A stretch of 9,013 bases of DNA, taken from an uncultured Capnocytophaga sp. Its GTDB lineage: Bacteria > Bacteroidota > Bacteroidia > Flavobacteriales > Flavobacteriaceae. The stretch covers positions 1 to 9,013 of the forward strand of contig CAJZFM010000069.1 in the NCBI GenBank assembly GCA_915070235.1. The letters run 5' to 3'. The position numbers and the translations under genes were made by a program. Of this stretch, positions 1-5,544 are shown piece by piece (position 1 is the stretch's first letter; each line of letters starts with the position of its first letter). The notes under the pieces are model-generated. The model did not search any database. It was given only the letters and a program-made list of their open reading frames with translations, and was not told the DNA's origin.

Positions 1-1
1 G

Positions 2-73
2 AGAGCTTATAGGAAGCTTATACGAATCTTGGACGATTGGTATAGAAAGGGTATACAAAGAGTTGATTATTAA
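2..73 (+). CDS. possible 3' end of an unknown gene running in from the left edge
   Basis: One frame is open from base 2 to a TAA at 71-73 and encodes 23 residues ending ILDDWYRKGIQRVDY. The residues look protein-like: amphipathic, rich in R, K, L and I, with two Trp/Tyr pairs' worth of aromatics. The pattern ILxxWxxxGI resembles, from memory, the last helix of the DnaD-type replication domain. That resemblance is weak because so few residues are visible. No promoter or start is in view. It could also be a chance open stretch, since 23 codons without a stop is not rare. The next gene has its own promoter, so this fragment need not be linked to it. Confidence 0.35.
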   Translation, partial: RAYRKLIRILDDWYRKGIQRVDY

Positions 74-153
74 TGATTAAAAGCTAAAATTGAATTGTTA
101 AAAAGAGTTAAATAATCCAAAGTAAGACAGTAGTAAAAAGAAAGTAATACAGA

Positions 154-202
154 GCAAAAGTAGTTTAAAAATTGGTAATTGGTATTTTTTTACTACTTTT
201 GC
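154..202. repeat. 11-bp perfect inverted repeat enclosing the promoter spacer
   Basis: GCAAAAGTAGT at 154-164 and ACTACTTTTGC at 192-202 are exact reverse complements with 27 bases between them. The right arm contains the -7 box of the beta-barrel promoter. The left arm therefore carries the same TAnnTTTG sequence on the - strand, but no TTG lies at the matching -33 distance there. It may be an operator or a chance repeat of the -7 consensus. Confidence 0.6.
172..201 (+). promoter_or_regulatory. Bacteroidota-type promoter of the beta-barrel gene
   Basis: TTG at 172-174 (-33 element) and TACTTTTG at 194-201 (-7 element, exact match to TAnnTTTG) are separated by 19 bases, the usual spacing for the Bacteroidota housekeeping sigma factor. 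Transcription would start near 208, giving a leader of about 27 bases to the ATG at 235. The spacer holds a run of seven T (185-191). The -7 box lies inside the right arm of an 11-bp inverted repeat. This promoter also helps decide the start codon of the gene, because any start at 172 would precede the transcript. Confidence 0.8.
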
Positions 203-234
203 ACATTATTTTATTAATGACCAATATATTTCAT

Positions 235-900
235 ATGAAAAGAAATATCTTATGTGTCCTTCTCTTCTTCTTTACGCTACTCTGCTCCGCTCAGGAGTTT
301 GATGTAGGGGTCAAGGGAGGGCTTAGCTATGTGAATCTCAGGGGTACCACCTCCGATGTCTCTACCTTCAAGGGCAAGTGGGGTATCTATGTAGGGGCCT
401 ATGGAGAACTCTTCTTAGGGCGTATCTTCTCCCTACAGCCCGAAGTACTCTTTTCCCGACAGGGCGCCCGCTGGGAACGCGAAGGACTCCTGCCCAATGG
501 CGAACTATACAAGGCTTCTCTCAATACTGATTATGTGAATGTACCTATACTAAGTGGTATCAAGCTCCATGAGAAGTTCTCTCTACAAGTGGGGGCTCAG
601 TTTGGTTTTCTGGCCGTAAAACCTGAAATAGGCTCAGAGGAACCTATTTTCTACAATGGGGCAAACTTCCTTGACAAGGGTGTCTACCGTACTTTTGACT
701 TTGCTGTCATCGTGGGCTGTAAGGTGCGCATCACAGAGAACTTGGCCGCTGAATTGCGCTATGTCAATTCCTTAACCAACTTATTTGACAAAGAGCACCC
801 TGCACTCTCCACTACTGAGTTCGGCAATACCAATGTTTTCAGACACTCTTACCTCTCCATAGGAGTAGAATACCGATTAAAACAACTAACAATATTCTAA
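235..900 (+). CDS. PorT/OMP_b-brl_2-like outer-membrane beta-barrel protein
   Basis: This 221-residue protein starts with a signal peptide (K2, R3, hydrophobic core 5-16, likely cleavage between A19 and Q20, CSA|QEF). It is then made of alternating strand-like segments typical of small Bacteroidota 'porin family' barrels (PF13568). Family-like stretches are GVKGGLSYVNL at 25-35, LQPEVLFSRQG at 67-77 and YVNVPIL at 100-106. The protein ends in Phe, as many outer-membrane proteins do. I chose ATG 235 because the signal peptide starts there cleanly and the promoter would begin transcription near 208. An in-frame ATG at 217 (MTNIFH added) cannot be excluded. The role is unknown; such barrels are usually structural or involved in transport or secretion. 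The downstream lipoprotein gene begins 64 bases later without a visible promoter, so the two are probably co-transcribed and could act together at the surface. Confidence 0.85.
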   Translation: MKRNILCVLLFFFTLLCSAQEFDVGVKGGLSYVNLRGTTSDVSTFKGKWGIYVGAYGELFLGRIFSLQPEVLFSRQGARWEREGLLPNGELYKASLNTDYVNVPILSGIKLHEKFSLQVGAQFGFLAVKPEIGSEEPIFYNGANFLDKGVYRTFDFAVIVGCKVRITENLAAELRYVNSLTNLFDKEHPALSTTEFGNTNVFRHSYLSIGVEYRLKQLTIF

Positions 901-903
901 TGC

Positions 904-946
904 GTCAATAAGCTGATGTACCTATAGTTACAGTTAGCAGATTGAC
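904..946 (+). other. possible hairpin between the barrel and lipoprotein genes
   Basis: GTCAAT at 904-909 pairs with ATTGAC at 941-946. Inside it CTG (913-915) pairs with CAG (938-940) after a bulge, and TGTA (917-920) pairs with TACA (929-932). No run of T follows, so it is not an intrinsic terminator. It could be an mRNA processing or stability element, or chance. Confidence 0.3.
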
Positions 947-964
947 ATATTAAACTATTCTCGT

Positions 965-2485
965 ATGAAAAAACACTTACTTTTTTTACTAACTGCTTTA
1001 TCTTTAACCACTTTTATCTCTTGTAATGATGATATAGATGACCGAATTCCCAAACGTCGTCCTACCCCTCCTGCCCCTACTACGGAAAAGGAGATTCCCA
1101 TCACGCCCCTAACCGACTCTGCTGCTGACCCTCAAGGGGGACGACAAAGGGGGGAAGATGCCAACGACCTGCTCAGTAGCTATTCCTTTAACCAACAAGT
1201 ACTTATCACCTTCTCCGAGGGTAATGTACAGGTGGAAGGCGCGGCCGATATCACCATAAGTAAGCAACAATCACACCTGAGTATAACCTCCGCTACTGAG
1301 AATGTAGAGTATGTGCTCTCTGGGACTGCCCCCAATGGGAGCTTGAGCCTCTCCAGCACTCACCCCTACAAACTCACCTTGCAAAACCTCTCACTAACCA
1401 ATGATAATACAGTAATCAAACTTACCAATAATAGCAAGGCTTTCCTAAATATTCCTTCAGGAACGACAAATACCCTTACCAATACCATCACCCCTCGTGA
1501 TGGCGACGATGCTGCTGTAATCTATAGCTTAGGCTCGCTTATCCTCACCGGTGAAGGCAGTCTTTCCCTAAAGGGAGAAAAGAGCTCAGGCATCATTTGC
1601 CAAAGTAGTCTTCGTACAGCACTCGCTGCCCAAGGTAAGCTCTCTGTTGAAGCTAAAAGAGATGGTATCCGCAGCAAAACGGCCTATATAGGCGATGGAG
1701 GTACTATAATGGTGGATACCCAAAATAATGATGGGCTGGACAATGCTATCGTTGTTACCAATGGCTATGTGATTATCAATGACGGAAACTATACGCTCAA
1801 AGCTAAAAACAATGCCCTGATGGCCTCCCTTACCCAAAGAGAAACTGACCCCTTTATCACGATCAATGGGGGGACACTCTCCATTAGCGCTTGGGCTAAA
1901 GGAATCGTCTCTGCCAGCATAGTTACTTTCTCCAATGCCTACATCAACGTGAACTCTATAGAGACTGGAGTGCAAGGCAGCAAGGGTATCTATATCAACA
2001 AAGGTCGCTACCTCTTGGAATCTACCTCTGGCAATACCTTAGAGAGTGAGCAATCATTTACCCTAACCGCAGGCCGTACTTTCCTTAGAAGTAGAGGCTC
2101 ACAAACCCCTATCAATGTACCTGCAACAGGTACCTTTGAAATCACCGGAGGAACACTCATTGCCACTGGAGGAAAACCCCAGCAGAAGGCCACTCTCAAG
2201 GAGGGTTCTCAGCCTACCTTTGTCTTCTTTAAGGACTTTTCTTCTCAAACACTCCTGCACCTAAGAGAGGGCGAACGCGAGGTCTTTACCTACCGTACTC
2301 CTATATCCATTGCTTACCTGCTCTTTACCAGTGAAAAGCTACATACCAACAAGAAATATCATTTCTACAAAGGAGGTATCATAAGAGAAGGGCAAGAGGA
2401 AAACAACCTCTACCACAATGGCTGGTATTCCAAACCTGATTCTTTGGTTACTTATTTCACAGCTAATAAAACGGTTAATCCTTAA
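965..2485 (+). CDS. surface lipoprotein with DUF4353/Cthe_2159-type carbohydrate-binding beta-helix
   Basis: This 506-residue protein begins with a lipoprotein signal (MKKHLLFLLT, hydrophobic core, lipobox FISC, lipid cysteine C20). Acidic residues follow directly (NDDIDD, 21-26), which resembles the surface-export signal known for Bacteroidota lipoproteins, so I infer exposure on the outer face. A proline-rich linker (about 29-49) leads to a long region (about 75-405) of short repeated strands rich in G, N, T and S. Examples are SGTTNTLTN at 165-173, GSLILTGEGSLSLKGE near 190-205, RDGIRSK at 232-238 and NGGTLSI at 301-307. This is the pattern of the DUF4353/Cthe_2159 family (PF14262), a right-handed parallel beta-helix reported to bind polysaccharide and calcium. 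The last 65 residues look like a separate small cap. No catalytic motif is visible. It follows the barrel gene by 64 bases, probably in one operon. The ligand is unknown. Confidence 0.85.
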   Translation: MKKHLLFLLTALSLTTFISCNDDIDDRIPKRRPTPPAPTTEKEIPITPLTDSAADPQGGRQRGEDANDLLSSYSFNQQVLITFSEGNVQVEGAADITISKQQSHLSITSATENVEYVLSGTAPNGSLSLSSTHPYKLTLQNLSLTNDNTVIKLTNNSKAFLNIPSGTTNTLTNTITPRDGDDAAVIYSLGSLILTGEGSLSLKGEKSSGIICQSSLRTALAAQGKLSVEAKRDGIRSKTAYIGDGGTIMVDTQNNDGLDNAIVVTNGYVIINDGNYTLKAKNNALMASLTQRETDPFITINGGTLSISAWAKGIVSASIVTFSNAYINVNSIETGVQGSKGIYINKGRYLLESTSGNTLESEQSFTLTAGRTFLRSRGSQTPINVPATGTFEITGGTLIATGGKPQQKATLKEGSQPTFVFFKDFSSQTLLHLREGEREVFTYRTPISIAYLLFTSEKLHTNKKYHFYKGGIIREGQEENNLYHNGWYSKPDSLVTYFTANKTVNP

Positions 2486-2488
2486 AAT

Positions 2489-2534
2489 CACATACCGTCA
2501 ATTGTTATTAACTCTTTATCAAACCGAGTATGTG
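2489..2534 (+). other. inverted repeat after the DUF4353 lipoprotein gene
   Basis: CACATAC (2489-2495) is the exact reverse complement of GTATGTG (2528-2534). The stem can extend by C2496-G2526 and G2497-C2525 around a bulged A2527. The loop is long (about 27 bases) and no clean T run follows (AAATAAATAA instead), so terminator activity is doubtful. Its place just past the stop codon would suit 3'-end formation. Confidence 0.35.
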
Positions 2535-2564
2535 TTAAATAAATAATAAATCTGAAGAAATTTT

Positions 2565-2572
2565 TATTTTTG
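2565..2572 (+). promoter_or_regulatory. -7 element of the DUF4837 gene promoter
   Basis: TATTTTTG matches TAnnTTTG exactly and would start transcription near 2579, leaving a leader of about 33 bases before ATG 2612. I see no good TTG at the -33 distance (the region is AAATAATAAA), so the call rests on the -7 box alone. Confidence 0.55.
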
Positions 2573-2592
2573 GAACAATATTAGCTGTCAAT

Positions 2593-2608
2593 AAGTGTTC
2601 AAACACTT
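2593..2608. promoter_or_regulatory. 16-bp palindrome in the leader of the DUF4837 gene
   Basis: AAGTGTT (2593-2599), CA, AACACTT (2602-2608) form a perfect dyad that ends 3 bases before the ATG at 2612. As DNA it has the shape of a dimeric repressor site placed just past the predicted transcription start. As RNA it gives only a short 5-bp stem with a 6-base loop. No regulator gene is nearby. Confidence 0.4.
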
Positions 2609-2611
2609 CTT

Positions 2612-3589
2612 ATGAAAAAATGTATCTTTGCGATTCTTATCTGTAGTCTCTTGTGGGGCTGCAAACAACAGAAAAAACAGTACTTACCTGATTCGGTAGG
2701 GAGTATCAACTCCCTTACCATCGTGATGGATCCCCAGCTCTGGGGGGGTATTGTGGGGGATAGCCTACGCAGTTATTTTGCCTCTCCTGTGGAGGAAATT
2801 GCAGGGGCAAGAGAACCTATCTTTGATATTCAGCAGATTCCCGAAGATGTCTTTCAGGGTATGACCCGCGCAGGGAGAAATATCTTAGTGGTCTCCACCG
2901 ATCACAAAAATCGTTTCCATATCAAGGATTCACTCTATGCCAAAGGCCAAAAAGTAGCATTCCTCACAGGACAAACTACCGATGACCTCATCAGTGAAAT
3001 ACAACAATACGCACCCGTGATTATCCTCTCCTTCAAGGAAAATGAGATGCGCGAGGTGGAAAATCGTTTCAAGCAAACACTCAACAGAACCAAGGCCATA
3101 GAAGAGCGCTTAGGTATACAACTAACATTTCCTTCTCTCTATCATATTGTAAAACAGGAAGGTGATTTCTTTTGGTTAGAAAGGAAAGTGAAGAATGGTA
3201 CCGCGGATATTCTTATTTATGAGGTGCCCAAAGGGAAAATTTGTTCCTCTGATAAGGATTGTACAAGTGCTATTATCCAGATGAGAGACTCCATTGGTAA
3301 GCGCTATATCCCTGGCCCTGAGGAGGGTATGTATATGATTACCAGCCCTGCCTTTGCCCCTACTTATAAGAGAATTCAAATAGGCCACTACCCTACCATA
3401 GAGAGCAAAGGCTTGTGGGAGGTGAAGGACTTCTTACTCGGTGGCCCTTTTAGCAACTACATTATAGAAGACCCCAAGCGAGACCGCTGTGTTGTGATAG
3501 AGGGCTTTATCGCCGCCCCTGGCACTTCCAAGCGTGACCTGCTTTTTGAGTTAGAGACTATTATCAAGTCTGTAAAGTTCTTAAACTAA
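2612..3589 (+). CDS. DUF4837 family lipoprotein
   Basis: This 325-residue protein has a lipoprotein signal (MKKCIFAILICSLLWGC, lipid cysteine C17). The following residues are KQQKK, basic rather than acidic, so I infer that it stays on the periplasmic side. The body fits DUF4837 (PF16125), a Bacteroidota family of unknown function. Visible family stretches are SLTIVMDPQLWGG at 34-46, the DFFWLERKVKNGTADILIYE region at 185-204, RYIPGPEEGMYM at 231-242, WEVKDFLLGGPFSNY at 269-283 and EGFIAAPGTSKRDLLFELE at 297-315. Three further cysteines are at 211, 217 and 293. The length suits a complete protein. The gene has its own -7 element and a palindrome in its leader. It ends against the dehydrogenase gene on the other strand, with the stop codons overlapping. 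No enzymatic motif is seen, and I do not assign a function. Confidence 0.88.
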   Translation: MKKCIFAILICSLLWGCKQQKKQYLPDSVGSINSLTIVMDPQLWGGIVGDSLRSYFASPVEEIAGAREPIFDIQQIPEDVFQGMTRAGRNILVVSTDHKNRFHIKDSLYAKGQKVAFLTGQTTDDLISEIQQYAPVIILSFKENEMREVENRFKQTLNRTKAIEERLGIQLTFPSLYHIVKQEGDFFWLERKVKNGTADILIYEVPKGKICSSDKDCTSAIIQMRDSIGKRYIPGPEEGMYMITSPAFAPTYKRIQIGHYPTIESKGLWEVKDFLLGGPFSNYIIEDPKRDRCVVIEGFIAAPGTSKRDLLFELETIIKSVKFLN

Positions 3590-4260
3590 GGCGTTGTAGA
3601 GGCCACTTGTAAGAGTTTGCCATTAAAATACGGATATTGGTGCAGTGCAAAATCCTTAATGTACTGCGCCATTTCTTTTGCCGTAACAGGAGCTTTATAA
3701 TCAGCAAAGGCCTCCGAGAGCATCTCCGTCTGTACAGCTCCCAAAGCCAAACAATTGAAGTGCCATTGGGTTTCTTTGTATTCTTCAGCTAATAATTCTG
3801 TCAGGCCTATAAGGGCAGCCTTGGAAGAGGTGTAGGCGGAAAGTCCAGCAAACTTCATAGCGCCCTGTACCCCGCCCATACTGCTAATGGTAACTATATG
3901 TGCCTGGACTTGGAGCAAAGGAAGCAAACACTGTATAAGCCTAAAGACGCCCAAGACATTCACCTCATACACCGCTTGTAGGTCTTTGGCAGAAATAGCC
4001 GCAAAAGGGGCATTGATGAGCTTGCCTGCATTGCTCACCACTATATCAAGATGTATGTTTTCTCTCTGCAAGTAGGCCACTAATTGCTGTAGATCTGCCT
4101 CTTGGGTAATATCAAAGGGGATATAGGTAGTGCTCCCCTCTTTATACATTTTAGGATAGCTACGAGAGAGGGCAAGCACGCTATGGCCTTCTGCTTCAAA
4201 GGCTTTGACAAGGGCTGCTCCTATCCCTCTACTGGTTCCTGTGATCAAAACGGTCTTCAT
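3586..4260 (-). CDS. short-chain dehydrogenase/reductase (classical SDR)
   Basis: This 224-residue Rossmann-fold NAD(P)-dependent oxidoreductase has no signal peptide, so it is cytoplasmic. The cofactor motif TGTSRGIG is at 7-14 and the adenine-ring Asp (FDI) at 50. NAG is at 77-79, the structural and catalytic Asn at N101 (VNVLG), the Ser of ISSMGG at about S127, and YTSSK at 143-147 with catalytic Y143 and K147. An Arg in TSRGIG and another after the second strand (LSRS, R33) hint at NADPH preference; this is inference. Ser and Tyr are about three residues further apart than in typical members. The C-terminal substrate loop is short, so the substrate cannot be predicted. The ATG lies 4 bases after the stop of the serine hydrolase gene, which indicates one transcript. 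The stop TAG overlaps the stop of the convergent DUF4837 gene. Confidence 0.92.
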   Translation of the reverse strand: MKTVLITGTSRGIGAALVKAFEAEGHSVLALSRSYPKMYKEGSTTYIPFDITQEADLQQLVAYLQRENIHLDIVVSNAGKLINAPFAAISAKDLQAVYEVNVLGVFRLIQCLLPLLQVQAHIVTISSMGGVQGAMKFAGLSAYTSSKAALIGLTELLAEEYKETQWHFNCLALGAVQTEMLSEAFADYKAPVTAKEMAQYIKDFALHQYPYFNGKLLQVASTTP

Positions 4261-4264
4261 AGCT

Positions 4265-5464
4265 TTATTCTCTAACAGCTGTAACGTCAGCTTCTTTTAC
4301 TTTGCGAATTACAGGATAGTTGGTAGTGGTGTATTGCTTATATTCCGCCCCCTTGAGCATACAATCCATGATACGGTGCATATAATCGTCTATAGAAGGG
4401 TTGGTAGTGTTGAACAGAAATGCAAAAACTACTTCCTCCTTTGGATAGACATAGAACCATGCATACCCGCCTATACCATTGCCTATATGACCATAGTGGG
4501 TACGCCCTTGCCAATCGGGTGCCGACTGCCAACCTATGCCATAGCCTGTATAATCTCCATTATTAAGCCTTTGAGAGGTGAGCATCTGCTCTTGGTATTC
4601 GGGCTTTAGGAAGGCCTTACCCAGTACCGCCTGCCCTATCAGATTCACATCATAGGCCGTAGAGAGAAACCCTCCCCCACCGAGCTTGAAGAAGTTATTG
4701 ACATCGCTGGTTCTCTTGAATTGCTTCTTCTTATCTGTCATATAGGGAATGGTCTGGTTGGGAGAAAGGCCTCCCATATCGGGAAAGGTATGATACATAC
4801 CCAAGGGTTCCAATACATTGTGAGTTACATACCACTCAAAGGGCTCTTTTTTGGCCTCTTGCATAGCCAAAGAAACTAAGTTGAAGTCATAACTATTGTA
4901 GAAATACTTCGTCCCTGGCTCAAAGAGTAAGGGGTCTTTGTCAAATACACTGATACCTTCCTTGATGCTCATAAAGCGGTTGAGCAATACCTCTTTCCCC
5001 TTATAGGCACGTATGCCTGCCAAGTGGCCAGCCAACTGCTTTACGGTGAAGTCATAGGCCTTCTTAGGAAAATAAGGCACATAGTCATAGAGCGAGCAAT
5101 CCCAGTCTATCCAGCCTTGCTCCTGCATCTTGGTAAGGGAGAGTCCTGTGAGTGTCTTGGAGACACTGGCAATCCTATAGAGGGTCTCTCTGGTATTGAT
5201 AGGTGTTTTTTGTTCTATATCGGCATAGCCATAACCACGCTCCCATATAGGAAAACCACGCTTAGTCACACAGACAGCGATACTAGGGCTATAGTGCTCC
5301 TGAAGTAAGTAGTTGATCACCAATTCAGATTGCTGTATAGCTTTCTCTAGTGAGGTGATTTTGGATACATCTTCTGCAAAAATCTGTTTTTTGGTAATAG
5401 GTTGGGCAAATAGTTGCTGAAAAAATGTAAAAATAGACATCATTAAGGCGATTTTTATTTTCAT
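4265..5464 (-). CDS. secreted serine hydrolase of the class C beta-lactamase family (LACTB/EstB-like)
   Basis: This 399-residue protein (PF00144) begins with a signal peptide (MKIKIALMMS, core to about 17, cleavage likely after A20, LFA|QPI), so it is periplasmic or secreted. The nucleophile motif SxxK is S100-V-S-K103 (RIASVSK). HLAGIR at 147-152 is typical of the family. The second motif is Y189-N-S191, where AmpC enzymes have YxN; LACTB-like members also differ there. The third motif is H326-I-G (HIGNGIGG), replacing KTG. These features favour a peptidase or esterase acting on peptides or peptidoglycan over a true beta-lactamase, but the substrate is inference. I chose ATG 5464 because it opens the signal peptide. 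An upstream TTG frame would lie within the terminator of the preceding gene. No clear promoter is visible, so expression may come from read-through of the protease transcript. The SDR gene follows after 4 bases. Confidence 0.9.
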   Translation of the reverse strand: MKIKIALMMSIFTFFQQLFAQPITKKQIFAEDVSKITSLEKAIQQSELVINYLLQEHYSPSIAVCVTKRGFPIWERGYGYADIEQKTPINTRETLYRIASVSKTLTGLSLTKMQEQGWIDWDCSLYDYVPYFPKKAYDFTVKQLAGHLAGIRAYKGKEVLLNRFMSIKEGISVFDKDPLLFEPGTKYFYNSYDFNLVSLAMQEAKKEPFEWYVTHNVLEPLGMYHTFPDMGGLSPNQTIPYMTDKKKQFKRTSDVNNFFKLGGGGFLSTAYDVNLIGQAVLGKAFLKPEYQEQMLTSQRLNNGDYTGYGIGWQSAPDWQGRTHYGHIGNGIGGYAWFYVYPKEEVVFAFLFNTTNPSIDDYMHRIMDCMLKGAEYKQYTTTNYPVIRKVKEADVTAVRE

Positions 5465-5490
5465 AGCGTTTTTTTCCTCAAAAAAACGCT
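5465..5490 (-). promoter_or_regulatory. hairpin abutting the hydrolase start codon, GAGG in the loop
   Basis: On the - strand AGCGTTTTTTT, GAGG, AAAAAAACGCT form a perfect 11-bp stem with a four-base loop that ends directly at the ATG. GAGG resembles a Shine-Dalgarno core but sits 11 bases from the start codon. Bacteroidota rarely rely on such sites. The left arm is the same segment that forms the descending strand and T tract of the protease terminator, so the two structures exclude each other. Confidence 0.6.
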
Positions 5491-5514
5491 CCAAAGAGAA
5501 CTCTTTAAAGCGTT
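5469..5514 (-). terminator. intrinsic terminator after the S41 protease gene
   Basis: Read on the - strand, AACGCT (5514-5509) pairs with AGCGTT. TT faces GG as two wobble pairs, and AAAGA pairs with TCTTT around a GTTC loop. The 13-pair stem is followed by further T; its last two bases and the five after them form the seven-T run 5475-5469. It begins 30 bases after the protease stop codon. This is a textbook Rho-independent terminator. It is unusual in ending only 4 bases before the ATG of the next gene. Confidence 0.88.
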
Positions 5515-5544
5515 AAATTAAAATCTAAATATTTAAAATTATGT

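Noticed and set aside
155..162. Divergent - strand promoter (TACTTTTG on the - strand)
   Set aside because: No TTG lies at the required -33 distance and no - strand gene is visible to its left. I kept only the inverted repeat itself.
172..234. Extending the beta-barrel gene upstream to an in-frame TTG at 172
   Set aside because: That TTG is the -33 promoter element, and the stretch precedes the predicted transcription start. The signal peptide begins cleanly at ATG 235.
2742..2748. Run of seven G in the DUF4837 gene as a phase-variation site
   Set aside because: The run is short and simply encodes Trp-Gly-Gly in a conserved part of the family. The frame is intact, and nothing else suggests switching.
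4338..4609. Overlapping frames on both strands within the hydrolase gene
   Set aside because: They are out-of-frame shadows of a well-supported coding region and have no family resemblance or start signals.
5465..5494. Extending the serine hydrolase upstream to an in-frame TTG at 5494
   Set aside because: The extra ten codons are the terminator stem and T tract of the preceding gene. The signal peptide starts at ATG 5464.
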